Assembly (NCBI RefSeq): GCF_023715445.1
Contig: NZ_JAMBOD010000003.1
Coordinates: forward strand, 1-64,000
Reading direction: 5' to 3'
DNA from: Fictibacillus nanhaiensis
GTDB taxonomy: Bacteria; Bacillota; Bacilli; Bacillales; Fictibacillaceae
Length of the DNA stretch: 64,000 nucleotides
Shown here: positions 35,355-43,785 of the stretch, piece by piece
Layout of the letters: every line of letters starts with the position of its first letter
How positions within the stretch are numbered: position 1 is the stretch's first letter
Translations under genes and position numbers: made by a program
Notes under the pieces: model-generated
Database searches by the model: none
Told to the model about the DNA's origin: nothing
The model's input: only the letters and a program-made list of their open reading frames with translations

Positions 35355-35392
35355 ACTTGGTACTCTTGCCCAACAGGCAAGAGCACCAAGTC
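35355..35392 (-). terminator. Terminator after mtlA
   Basis: A 15-bp stem (CTTGGTGCTCTTGCC/GGGCAAGAGTACCAAG, one mismatch) and T7 on the minus strand, just after mtlA. It would make mtlA more highly expressed than mtlRFD. Confidence 0.8.
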
Positions 35393-35401
35393 TCCTCATT
35401 T

Positions 35402-36817
35402 TCATTTTAAATTTTCAATGAGCTCATCATATTTTGGGCTGTTTAAAAAATTATCAACAGAAATATGATGTGCAGTTGGGAGCTTCTCTTTTGCACGTGA
35501 TGTCAGGTCTTTGTGCGTAATGACGATATCTGTATCACTTGGAATATTGTTGATGGATGTGTTCGTAATATCGATATGAAGATCGGCTTTTTTTGCTTTA
35601 TTCTTCAGGATGGAAGCACCCATGGCACTTGAACCCATTCCTGCGTCACACGCAAAGATAATCTTATTGACGTTGTCGAAGCTGAATTCTTTTTCTTCTT
35701 TTTTCTTTTGAAACGCTTCACCAACAGAGCTTTTCTTGCCTTTAATTTCTTCCATCTTAGCTGTTGCATCTGAAAGGTCCTCGTCTTGCTTCTTGCTCGT
35801 TTTTAAGATTAGAGAAGCTACTGCAAATGAAACGGCTGTTGCTACAAGAACTCCTAATAATACACCAAGGTGGTTTCCACCCTTAGGTGTCATCGCCATA
35901 AGAGCGAAGATACTTCCCGGAGACGGAGGCGCTACAAGTCCTACATTCATTAATGTGAATGTAAACACACCGCTGATTCCGCCTGCGATCGCCGCTAAGA
36001 TCAGCATTGGCTTCATGAGTACATACGGGAAGTAGATCTCATGAATCCCACCAAAGAAGTGGATGATTGCAGCACCCGGTGATGTCTGGCGCGCAGTACC
36101 TTTACCAAATATCATAAATGCTAACAGGATACCGAGTCCTGGTCCAGGATTGGATTCAAGCAAGAACAGGATGGATTTCCCGGCTTTAGCTGCTTCATCT
36201 GCACCTAGCGGACTTAGAATTCCATGGTTTATCGCATTGTTTAAGAATAATACTTTTGCTGGTTCAATGAAAATACTTGCCAGCGGAAGCATACCAGCAT
36301 TAACGATTACTTCTACACCAGCGGCAAGTGTTTTGTTTAAAGCTACAACTACAGGTCCTATTGTCTTAAATGCCAATAAGGTTAAAATACCAGCTAAAAT
36401 ACCAGCTGAAAAGTTGTTGACTAACATTTCAAATCCTTGTTTTACTCTTGGTTGGATCATTTTGTCAGTTTTCTTTATCAACCATCCGCCTAGTGGTCCC
36501 ATGATCATAGCACCAAGGAACATTGGAATATCTGATCCAACAATTACCCCCATAGTAGCGGTAGCACCTACTACCCCACCACGGCCATCATATACAATTT
36601 TCCCACCTGTGTAACCAATTAACAGTGGAAGCAAATACGTAATCATAGGACCGACAAGCTTAGCGAGATCCTCATTTGGTAACCAACCTGTCGGAATGAA
36701 TAGTGCTGTTATAATCCCCCATGCTATAAAAGCACCTATATTTGGCATGATCATACCGCTTAGGTAACTTCCAAAGCGCTGTATGCGTACACGAACATCA
36801 GATTTTGTGTTCGACAT
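35402..36817 (-). CDS. mtlA: Mannitol PTS EIICB component
   Basis: A 471-residue membrane transporter that takes up mannitol and phosphorylates it. The EIIC part (about 1-335) has many helices with QRFGSYLSGMIMPNIGAFIAWG and IHFFGGIHEIYFPYVLMKP, the GIHE motif of the sugar site. After a charged linker, the EIIB domain (about 380-471) has the phosphorylated Cys in IIFACDAGMGSSAMGAS. No EIIA domain, consistent with separate mtlF. The ATG at 36817 follows GAGGAG. The promoter with cre site lies upstream. Confidence 0.95.
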   Translation of the reverse strand: MSNTKSDVRVRIQRFGSYLSGMIMPNIGAFIAWGIITALFIPTGWLPNEDLAKLVGPMITYLLPLLIGYTGGKIVYDGRGGVVGATATMGVIVGSDIPMFLGAMIMGPLGGWLIKKTDKMIQPRVKQGFEMLVNNFSAGILAGILTLLAFKTIGPVVVALNKTLAAGVEVIVNAGMLPLASIFIEPAKVLFLNNAINHGILSPLGADEAAKAGKSILFLLESNPGPGLGILLAFMIFGKGTARQTSPGAAIIHFFGGIHEIYFPYVLMKPMLILAAIAGGISGVFTFTLMNVGLVAPPSPGSIFALMAMTPKGGNHLGVLLGVLVATAVSFAVASLILKTSKKQDEDLSDATAKMEEIKGKKSSVGEAFQKKKEEKEFSFDNVNKIIFACDAGMGSSAMGASILKNKAKKADLHIDITNTSINNIPSDTDIVITHKDLTSRAKEKLPTAHHISVDNFLNSPKYDELIENLK

Positions 36818-36876
36818 ATCTATTTCTCCTCTCATCATTAGAAATATGTCAATGGTCCTGTATATCTTATAAATTT

Positions 36877-36905
36877 ATAATACGTTTTCATAAAAGCGGT
36901 TTCAA
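36877..36905 (-). promoter_or_regulatory. mtlA promoter with overlapping cre site
   Basis: -35 TTGAAA (36900-36905), 17-base spacer, -10 TATTAT (36877-36882). TGAAACCGCTTTTA (36891-36904) matches the CcpA cre consensus TGWNANCGNTNWCA with one mismatch and covers the -35, so glucose repression is expected. MtlR should bind further upstream. Confidence 0.75.
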
Positions 36906-37305
36906 TTTAAAGAAAAGCGTACTTTGTCGTTCCTAATGTTGTCATAATTTAATAATGAATTTCCAATTTAATAGGATTTCCTAAATAGCTCAGGTTTTAT
37001 TAAGTTATAAAAAAGCCGCCTTTTTGGGCAGCTTGATTCTTGAATTAACGGACTCGTTTAGTTAAAGGAAATTATTTTAAAAGATATACTTCTAATGAAT
37101 CTTCTTATTTAAGTTTCTATTTTTTTGTTTGTTGTGAAATGAAACCAGATCAATGTTTAATCACCAGGCTACCCTCAGACCTATCTAACTTCTTCAGCTG
37201 CTGATTTTATCCTTTTATATAAGAAAATTTCCCTTTACTTCTATAAAAAAGTACATATCTCCTTTCTTGAAGATATGCACCCGTTGAATAAGGGTATTGC
37301 TATCC
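36906..37305. other. Gap between mtlA promoter and GNAT gene
   Basis: About 400 bp without a gene. It contains a weak hairpin near 37009-37034 (AAGCCGCC...GGGCAGCTT) and at 37248-37282 a palindrome (GTACATATCTCC/GAAGATATGCAC type) that resembles the exon sequence into which the group II intron at 14206-16145 is inserted. Confidence 0.5.
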
Positions 37306-38214
37306 CTAACCAAAGATTTGTGCGGTAATAGCAAATAACTCTTTATTCCTATATGGCATATTAATAGAGTTCTTTATCATTATTGGGGGATTACTAACTT
37401 TTACAAATCCACTTTTCTCCAAGAATAACATTAACTCATCATTATTGAATGGCACATCAATTCTTAAATTTCCTTGATGATTAAGAACTAACCTATCAAT
37501 TATTAAAGCAGCTGTTTCTGAATCCGGTGCTACAATAGGTCCTATTAATAGATTTACTGGTCCTAATATGGATAATCCAAATCCAATTATTTTCCCCTTT
37601 AGATTTCTAACAACGAAACAATGTTTTGATTGATTTATCCTGTTCAGAAGTAATTTTCTTCTCTTATCACCAAATGCAGCCGAATCTAATTCAATAATTT
37701 CATTTATATCATTCTCACTGTATTTCTCTAAGGTAATTTCTCGATTAATAAACAATTTAGTTGGAATATAATTATCACTCAAATATTTATGTACATAGTC
37801 GACAGTTTTAAAATCCAAGTTTTCATATAAGGGTTTCCCATCTTCAGTTGAAATTAACATTATTGAGGTATTTTGAGAAACACTGTCTATACATTTCTGA
37901 GTAGCTTTTTTTCCTAAGCCTAAACCTCTATATTCTTCATTAACAATAACCATTCCAATTGAAGCTAAATCAGTATCATAAGGTATTATTACGGCACTCG
38001 AAACAATTTTTCCCACAGAATTTTTATGTCCGTATATTTTACCAGATGACATAACAGTTCTAATTTCATGTTCATCATAATCCCAGCCAACTGATGCAGA
38101 AAGTTCAATTAAACCTAAAACATCGTATTTGTCAAATTTCACTAATTCTAATACTGTTCTATTGTCTGTATGCTTAGAAATACTCCTATTTTTATTTATT
38201 TCTATTCTTATCAT
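37306..38214 (-). CDS. Double GNAT-domain acetyltransferase
   Basis: A 302-residue protein with an N-terminal GNAT domain (about 25-140), showing the acetyl-CoA loop EYRGLGLGKKAT and LYENLDFKTVDYVHKY, and a second, degenerate GNAT-like domain (about 160-300; ITLEKYSENDINEIIELDSAAFGDKRRKLL, FGLSILGPVNLLIGPIVAPDSETA). This layout matches the YitH-like family with acetyltransferase domain 18 at the C-terminus. It acetylates an unknown amine. It lies just before the duplicated S51 block and has the low-GC composition of the host. Confidence 0.75.
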   Translation of the reverse strand: MIRIEINKNRSISKHTDNRTVLELVKFDKYDVLGLIELSASVGWDYDEHEIRTVMSSGKIYGHKNSVGKIVSSAVIIPYDTDLASIGMVIVNEEYRGLGLGKKATQKCIDSVSQNTSIMLISTEDGKPLYENLDFKTVDYVHKYLSDNYIPTKLFINREITLEKYSENDINEIIELDSAAFGDKRRKLLLNRINQSKHCFVVRNLKGKIIGFGLSILGPVNLLIGPIVAPDSETAALIIDRLVLNHQGNLRIDVPFNNDELMLFLEKSGFVKVSNPPIMIKNSINMPYRNKELFAITAQIFG

Positions 38215-38231
38215 AATTTCTATCTACCCTT

Positions 38232-39002
38232 GTTCAACTAACCTGCTACGTTTGTTTAATAAGTTCCATTAAAAAAGGCGTTAATCCTTATTAGATCAAC
38301 GCACCAGTTAGCTTAAGTGAAACCCTTCACAATATATTGATAAGAAACCTATACAATCCTCTCTAAATTGCAACACAATGAATCTCGCCTACGTTTTTGA
38401 TATTTTTAGCGGAGGAGTAATATCAAGGCGAAAAGAGCTTCCAATGCCCTTCGGAAACAACTTCGACTGCTCCGTCGATCACTTTGATGGCGGTTTCATC
38501 GTCTATGGCATACGCCGGCCCCTGCATCCCGGCTGCCCATTTCTCTGCAGCAGCCATCGTGTTATGCGGTAGCATCTCGTGATCCAGATGCGGGAACATT
38601 GCAAAATCGACCAGACTCAGGGTATTATCAGCACCGTTGGGTGGAGTCCAGCCAACGAAGAATTCCCCGATGTTTGGTGCCATCACCATGCTCCCAGCAC
38701 TCATTCCCACATAGACTGCGTGCAGTGACGGCAAGAGGTCTGCCAGTCCGGATTGCCGCATCCAGTGGCACAGGTAAAGGGCGTCGCCGCCCGACACAAG
38801 TAGAACGTCCGTCTCCCGAACCAGCGGAACCCAGCGGTCTTCGTCAATGCTTGGCAGCGCTGTGAGTTCCAGCACGCCGACGGACTTCCAACCTAAGTCG
38901 ACCATGGGATTCCCCCCGGAATTTCCGCTGATAAACTCCCAGGCTTTGACGCCAGGGCCGACCCAGGGGTGTCCGTACATCGCGGTTGGGATGCACAGGG
39001 CG
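38232..39002 (-). repeat. Duplicated block, copy 2 (intact)
   Basis: The partner of 30544-31311. It contains the same AT-rich leader and the complete S51 peptidase gene. The 7.7 kb between the copies carries the mtl operon and a GNAT gene, in direct orientation, so recombination between the copies could delete the mannitol operon. Confidence 0.85.
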
Positions 39003-39094
39003 TTGGATTCGGCGATCGGTTTACCCAGCATTTCAACCAGCGCATCGTGAATGCTTTTATTATTGATGCCTCCTGATGTGAGGAGAAACTTCAT
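38423..39094 (-). CDS. Peptidase S51 family (dipeptidase E-like)
   Basis: A 223-residue serine peptidase-like protein of family S51 (PepE, cyanophycinase). FLLTSGG at the start, LLVSGGDALYLCHWMRQSGL in the middle, nucleophile Ser132 in YVGMSAGSMVM, and His169/His172 in MFPHLDHEML as the likely catalytic base. PepE cleaves N-terminal Asp dipeptides. The start at 39094 has AAGGAGTTG upstream. It is GC-rich relative to neighbours, pointing to transfer. It follows the small truncated transporter and SRPBCC genes on the same strand. Confidence 0.82.
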   Translation of the reverse strand: MKFLLTSGGINNKSIHDALVEMLGKPIAESNALCIPTAMYGHPWVGPGVKAWEFISGNSGGNPMVDLGWKSVGVLELTALPSIDEDRWVPLVRETDVLLVSGGDALYLCHWMRQSGLADLLPSLHAVYVGMSAGSMVMAPNIGEFFVGWTPPNGADNTLSLVDFAMFPHLDHEMLPHNTMAAAEKWAAGMQGPAYAIDDETAIKVIDGAVEVVSEGHWKLFSP

Positions 39095-39168
39095 AAAATC
39101 AACTCCTTGTCGTTGTGTAGTACTGTCAAAGTTTTTCATACTTCTAAGACAGCAACTCTTTGATTTTT

Positions 39169-39294
39169 CTAACTATCAATACTACTGGCACCCAGGTATA
39201 CACTCAAATATGGTAGTGCCAAAACCAGTACGGCCAGTCCGATCCACTTCCATATGCCCTCCTGCTGGTTAGACCTGGTCATAGTATTCGTCAT
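39169..39294 (-). CDS. Truncated membrane protein fragment (41 aa)
   Basis: A 41-residue frame, MTNTMTRSNQQEGIWKWIGL then AVLVLALPYLSVYLGASSID, with one membrane helix. It looks like the first segment of a multi-helix transporter (MFS type) cut after the first helix. Its ATG overlaps the SRPBCC stop (TAATG), so it was the second gene of that operon and has lost its 3' part. Confidence 0.4.
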   Translation of the reverse strand: MTNTMTRSNQQEGIWKWIGLAVLVLALPYLSVYLGASSIDS

Positions 39295-39755
39295 TAATTT
39301 TTCTCCACTGTTGACTCTTTCTGTAGATACTCGCCCAGTTTGTCCAGCATGACCTTCGTGCCGTGTTCACGCTGAGCTGCGGTATCATGGTCGTCGAGGA
39401 AGACTCCTTGCTCGGTGTAGATGAGCTGAGTACCAGCTTCTGCATGCTTGAACTCCACCGTGGTCACGGATACCGATATACGTGTTTCATCAAGATCCAT
39501 CGTATAGGAATAGACGATACGCTGATCAGGAACAATCTCCTGATAGCAAGCATCAAAGGTAAAGACTGGTCCTCCTGTGGGACCACCTTGATTGTACTCA
39601 CGCCCGCCAACTCGAAAGTCGAATTCGTCAGCCTTCGGAAACCACTTTGCCTTGGCTGCGGGATCGGCCCAGGCGGCGAACACTTGTTCAGGTGAAGCAT
39701 TATAAGTCTTTTCAATGACAAAAGTATCGTGTGTTGCAAAGTGTTTGTTCATCAT
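39294..39755 (-). CDS. SRPBCC (AHSA1-type) ligand-binding protein
   Basis: A 153-residue helix-grip protein: FVIEKTYNASPEQVFAAWADPAAKAKWFPKADEF at the start and GTQLIYTEQGVFLDD..REHGTKVMLDKLGEYL at the end, typical of the activator-of-Hsp90-like/END3 family of START-fold proteins. Members bind hydrophobic small molecules. It lies 12 bp after a MerR regulator and is GC-rich like the S51 gene, so regulator, SRPBCC protein, cut transporter and peptidase may have arrived together. Confidence 0.82.
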   Translation of the reverse strand: MMNKHFATHDTFVIEKTYNASPEQVFAAWADPAAKAKWFPKADEFDFRVGGREYNQGGPTGGPVFTFDACYQEIVPDQRIVYSYTMDLDETRISVSVTTVEFKHAEAGTQLIYTEQGVFLDDHDTAAQREHGTKVMLDKLGEYLQKESTVEKN

Positions 39756-39767
39756 TTATTCCTCCCT

Positions 39768-40268
39768 TTAGTTTGGTTCATTTGAATGCTTTGAGAGAAA
39801 GTCGTCAAGCCTGTCGAAGTGGTACACCATACTTGATCGTCGTTCAGTAAAAAAATTTTCATGATTCTTTTTCATCAAGCTTAATAATTTTGTGAAATCC
39901 TCAACCGTCAACGGCTCTTCCATTTCCACCAGACTCGATACATTTTGTAATTCTTTTAAAAGCTTCTGTTGAATTCTGATATGTTCTCTAAGTCGATCGA
40001 TTTGAAGCGATACAATTTCGAATGGACTGTAATTGTGATCAGCTAGAATCGATTTAACTTCATCGAGTGATAAACCTAGTTCCTTTAATGCGAGAATTTG
40101 TTGTAGACGTGAAAGGTCGGATTCGTTATACAACCTGTATCCTGAGTTAGAATATCCAGATGGAGAATACAAGCCAATTTGATCATAATACCGTAATGTT
40201 CGAACGGTTAACCCTGTTAATGTGGCAAGTTCCCCAACTTTCCAATATTTCTTACCTGCAATGATCAT
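39768..40268 (-). CDS. MerR-family transcriptional regulator
   Basis: A 166-residue regulator. The MerR winged helix WKVGELATLTGLTVRTLRYYDQIGLYSPSG YSNSGYRLYNESDLSRLQQI is followed by a coiled-coil dimer helix (about 80-125) and a short C-terminal region with no cysteine pair, so it is probably not a metal sensor; it is close to the TipA/Mta-type multidrug group without the large ligand domain. It is autoregulated through the palindrome in its 19-bp promoter spacer. Confidence 0.85.
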   Translation of the reverse strand: MIIAGKKYWKVGELATLTGLTVRTLRYYDQIGLYSPSGYSNSGYRLYNESDLSRLQQILALKELGLSLDEVKSILADHNYSPFEIVSLQIDRLREHIRIQQKLLKELQNVSSLVEMEEPLTVEDFTKLLSLMKKNHENFFTERRSSMVYHFDRLDDFLSKHSNEPN

Positions 40269-40306
40269 CCCCTCATTTCGCGCGACTATTAATTACCGGT
40301 GGCTTT

Positions 40307-40337
40307 AATATAAACCATTACGTGACGTAAGGGTCAA
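40307..40337 (-). promoter_or_regulatory. MerR-type promoter with 19-bp spacer
   Basis: -35 TTGACC (40332-40337) and -10 TATATT (40307-40312) are separated by 19 bp, the over-long spacer typical of MerR promoters. A perfect palindrome TTACGTCACGTAA (40318-40330) lies in the spacer. Confidence 0.7.
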
Positions 40338-40459
40338 GTTAATATATAAAAATTATTTTAAAGAGATAAAAGTATGGAAAAATCTTATCGGAGTCCCATT
40401 CCCCATAGAACACCCTTTTTCTATATAATTTAACCTATATACATAAATTCTTTTTAGGG

Positions 40460-40659
40460 TTATTCCACAATCTGGCCCGTTCGTATTATAAGGTTAACCA
40501 GTTCCATCTGGTTAGCCTATTTATAGGTTATTCTTTAGGTAGCCGGGGGAGGACGTTCTGGCCCGTGGGAGCAAGATCCCGTCCGCAATACTGTCCACCC
40601 CCTACTTGTAGAAACATGTTTGAGGCTGGTTGGGACCGTGATCCCGTATTGTGGAATAA
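40460..40659. mobile_element. 200-bp inverted-repeat element, non-coding
   Basis: Bounded by perfect 12-bp inverted repeats TTATTCCACAAT (40460-40471) and ATTGTGGAATAA (40648-40659). The inside has no gene but several strong hairpins: GGTTAACCAG/CTGGTTAGCC, CCTA/TAGG, GGACG..GGGA/TCCCGTCC and GGGA/TCCC. It could be a MITE or the non-coding end of an insertion sequence. A core of about 38 bp recurs, diverged, at 27342-27380. Confidence 0.5.
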
Positions 40660-40816
40660 GAAACAAAAAAGTAATAATCTCTTTATCTAATAGACACCTT
40701 CTTAAAATTCATAATGGTTCTGAATTCAATTGTTCAAATCGATTGATTAATCATTTTTCTCCATCTTTTTGTAAAGTTTGATTATAAGTTAGGGTCATGG
40801 ACACTATGGGTAAATT

Positions 40817-41002
40817 CGAGGAACACAAAAAACGTTTTCTAAATTTTTTTAATTGTTTTGTGGGTGGCATCCTTTTTCAAATAACAAACTAAATTTCACC
40901 CACAAAAATAAAATCCCTCGATACAATGGTATCAAGGGATTTCACTCTTAGTACAGCTCGTATATTGTTCGCGTTACCAAGGGTGAACTTGTGTGCGGAA
41001 CA
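40817..41002 (-). repeat. Decayed duplicate of the glnA 3' end
   Basis: This matches 53328-53525: downstream sequence, the glnA terminator (ATCCCT/AGGGAT) and the last about 18 glnA codons (RTQVHPW recognisable). In this copy the codon after that Trp is TAA and the frame is broken. Direct orientation; the 12.3 kb between the copies may have entered by recombination at the glnA end. Confidence 0.8.
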
Positions 41003-41230
41003 AAATCACCCTTTATTCGCTGTTATATCAGCAGGTTACCTATTTTAGTTTTCAAAATATATCTTATCTTTTAAAATTATTTTGGTCATTTTTTGGTCGG
41101 GATTTTGGTCATTTAATTTTGAGAATCATGTGTTATCGAGGAAACTTAAGAAATAGATGAAGATCTAATGTTTTTTTGTTCATCCAAACAGTATATGGAT
41201 GATTTGAAAATTCATTTAGTCAAATACGCA

Positions 41231-41986
41231 TTACACTTTTGCCTTGTTAAGAACCTTTTCGATAAATCTTAGTGTTTCATCGATGATGAGCTGCTGATCG
41301 TAATCAAGTGTTGCAACATGATAGCTATTTTTCAATTGTACAATCTGTTTTTCGGAGGATGAAATTTGATCATAAATGACTTGAGAGTTATCAGGCGGAA
41401 CTACATGATCTTCGGTTGATACCAAAATCAATGCTGGGCATGTGATAGAATGAAGATTGTCTTTCACGTTTTTCATCAACTCCACAATTTCTATCACGGA
41501 CCGAACTGGGGTCTTTTCGTACGCCAGTTCAGTTACTTCCGGATCTTTTATATCAGAGCCGATTGCATCCAAAAATCGGTCACTAGATAGTTGCATTGCT
41601 TCCATGTCGGGAATTTCGATCGCTGCGTTTATCGGAATAATTGCCATGATGTCGGGATATTTTTCTGCTAAATATAACGTAAGTGTTCCACCCATGGAAA
41701 GACCGGTGACAAAAATAGTGTCGCAACGCTCTTTCAGCCACTGATAGCCTTCTTCAATGGAAGCGATCCAATCTTCATGTGTTGTCATTTCCATGTCCTC
41801 ATAGTGAGTTCCATGCCCCTTAAGCCTTGGGCCGCAAACGGTGTATCCTGCTTTTGCAAATGCCTTACCGAGCGGGCGCATACTTTGGGTTGAACCAGTA
41901 AAACCGTGAGAAATCAATATTCCCACCTTGTTCCCTTCTAAGTAAAAAGGTTGAGCTTCTTCCATAACTGGATACTTCTCTGTCAT
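41231..41986 (-). CDS. Carboxylesterase, Est30 type
   Basis: A 251-residue alpha/beta hydrolase that cleaves short-chain esters or monoacylglycerols. The triad Ser97 (GLSMGG), Asp193 (STEDHVVPP) and His223 (NSYHVATLD) lies at almost the same positions as in Geobacillus Est30. The oxyanion hole loop is ISHGFTGS. The start MTEKYPVMEEAQPF follows GGAGGAATC; the frame is open ten codons earlier. Cytoplasmic, single gene. Confidence 0.9.
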   Translation of the reverse strand: MTEKYPVMEEAQPFYLEGNKVGILISHGFTGSTQSMRPLGKAFAKAGYTVCGPRLKGHGTHYEDMEMTTHEDWIASIEEGYQWLKERCDTIFVTGLSMGGTLTLYLAEKYPDIMAIIPINAAIEIPDMEAMQLSSDRFLDAIGSDIKDPEVTELAYEKTPVRSVIEIVELMKNVKDNLHSITCPALILVSTEDHVVPPDNSQVIYDQISSSEKQIVQLKNSYHVATLDYDQQLIIDETLRFIEKVLNKAKV

Positions 41987-42567
41987 GCTGATTCCTCCAA
42001 TCGTTTTTAACATCAATGTTATGTACTAATTCGATGAATTGGATTAATCACCTGCAAAGTGAAGATAGAAGAAGTTTTCGAATTAATTTTTGAACTTATT
42101 TATCCAAAATTTAAAGGATTGGAGAATGTGAAAGATAAAAGAAAACCCTTCACTTAATACCAATTATTTCAAATCAATAATTGTAACTCAATGATTTTTT
42201 TCATAAAAAAGAGGCTTACCCTATTCTGGATATGCCCCCTTTTGTTGAATATCAAACAATGATTTCCGTGGTACTATTTCATCTTTTTTTAACATCTCTT
42301 CGTCATTAATTAATTTGGATAAAACAAAACTCACCTCTCTTTCAAACCCATTCCTTTTGGAAAGTTCTTATTGATGTTCTCCGACCTTACTTTTTTCCAC
42401 CCTCCCATGTGATGATGATTGCAAGTGCTATCGCAGGTGCCTTTATGGGATATGCAGCCACTTCTAGGAAGATGTCGAGAAATTGCAGAGGATTGCTAGA
42501 GATGAATATACTTTTATCACCTTATTTTATCCAATCTGGAACTGACCCTTTTCATTAGTTCTGGTAA
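41987..42567. other. Gap with no supported gene
   Basis: 580 bp. A short plus-strand frame from 42412 (MMIASAIAGAFMGYAATSRK) has no RBS and resembles a cut membrane protein; nothing else is coding. A probable terminator for the amidase lies near its stop. Confidence 0.4.
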
Positions 42568-43785
42568 TTAAGCTTTATCCAGCTTGACCAGTGTATTAAG
42601 CATAATTTCTGCCCCTGCTTTTACATCTTCTTTTGCAGTAAATTCTTTTGGATTGTGGCTCAATCCGTCTTTGGAACGAACAAAAATCATACCTAATGGA
42701 AAGATATCCTTAAATTGCATCGCATCATGGCCTGCACCGCTTGGCAACCATATAACGGGATAGTCCAGTTCATAAACGCTTTGTTTAATCGCATTTTGAA
42801 TATCCTGCGAACATAAAACGGGTGAAACTCTTTGAAGCTCTTCAATCGTCATTTTAATATTTCGTTCATTTACTATTTTTGCAGCATAGTCTTTGATTTC
42901 CTTCTCCAGGCAATCTCTCAGTTGTTCATTGATGTCCCGGATATCCACTGTAAATTCAACAGTACCCGGAATCACATTAACACCTCCAGGGGTCACAGAT
43001 AAAGAACCTACAGTTGCTACGGCATCGGAATATTTTGATGCTATTTTCTCTATTTCAGAAATGATCAGGCTTGCAGCTACTAAAGGGTCTTTTCGTTGGC
43101 CCATCGGAGTTGCTCCGGCATGCTCTGCTTCACCAGCTAATTTGAATTTTAACCATAAAGGACCTGCAATTCCAGTTACAATGCCTACGGGTGTATGATG
43201 GTTTTCTAATACTTTTCCCTGTTCGATATGAAGCTCCAAGTACATTTTCACATTATCTATCTTAGAGGAATGAATGTTTTTGGGTTCAAATCCTTGTTCT
43301 ATCAATGCTTCACGTATTGAAATACCTTCAACATCTTTCATATCTAAGTCTTGATCCGTTAAAGTCCCGGCTACTGCACGGCTTCCAATCATACCAAATC
43401 CAAATCGGGAACCTTCTTCATCTTTAAACGCAATGACCTTAACAGGATGCTTCAATGTGATGTTTTGGTCTTGAAGGGAATGCATCACTTCAATCGCTGT
43501 TAATACACCTAAACTTCCGTCAAACTTTCCTCCGTTAGGCACTGTATCGATATGGGAACCTAGTAAAATAGCAGATAATCCTTCTGTTCCATACTTAGTT
43601 CCTATTAAATTGCCAACAGTATCGTAGGAAACGTCTAAGCCAGCGAACTGCATATAGCTTTTTACAAGCTCGTTTGCGTCGTGTTCAGCAGGTGTATAAG
43701 AAAAACGTGTAACACCATTATCCGGGGTTCGCCCGATGTTGGACAGTTCTTCAATTCGATCCCATAGACGATCGATATTAATCAT
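42568..43785 (-). CDS. M20 amidase, N-carbamoyl-L-amino-acid hydrolase family
   Basis: A 405-residue dizinc amidohydrolase of the hydantoinase/carbamoylase (AllC/AtcC) family. Metal and substrate motifs: GSHIDTVPNGGKFDGSLG (ligand His and Asp), FKDEEGSRFG (catalytic and ligand Glu), ELHIEQGKVLE, EHAGATPMGQRKDP, and SGAGHDAM near the C-terminus. It removes N-carbamoyl groups from amino acids. It overlaps the ATC hydrolase gene by 8 bp, which points to N-carbamoyl-L-cysteine as substrate, the second step of the ATC-to-cysteine pathway known in Pseudomonas. Confidence 0.88.
   Translation of the reverse strand: MINIDRLWDRIEELSNIGRTPDNGVTRFSYTPAEHDANELVKSYMQFAGLDVSYDTVGNLIGTKYGTEGLSAILLGSHIDTVPNGGKFDGSLGVLTAIEVMHSLQDQNITLKHPVKVIAFKDEEGSRFGFGMIGSRAVAGTLTDQDLDMKDVEGISIREALIEQGFEPKNIHSSKIDNVKMYLELHIEQGKVLENHHTPVGIVTGIAGPLWLKFKLAGEAEHAGATPMGQRKDPLVAASLIISEIEKIASKYSDAVATVGSLSVTPGGVNVIPGTVEFTVDIRDINEQLRDCLEKEIKDYAAKIVNERNIKMTIEELQRVSPVLCSQDIQNAIKQSVYELDYPVIWLPSGAGHDAMQFKDIFPLGMIFVRSKDGLSHNPKEFTAKEDVKAGAEIMLNTLVKLDKA

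Noticed and set aside
41040-41120. Possible integrase C-terminal tail on the minus strand (KMTKII...) with repeated TTTGGTCA
   Set aside because: Only a few residues in frame with stops around; cannot be told from chance.
42412-42558. Short plus-strand frame MMIASAIAGAFMGYAATSRK
   Set aside because: No RBS, not recognised, and it ends without conserved features.
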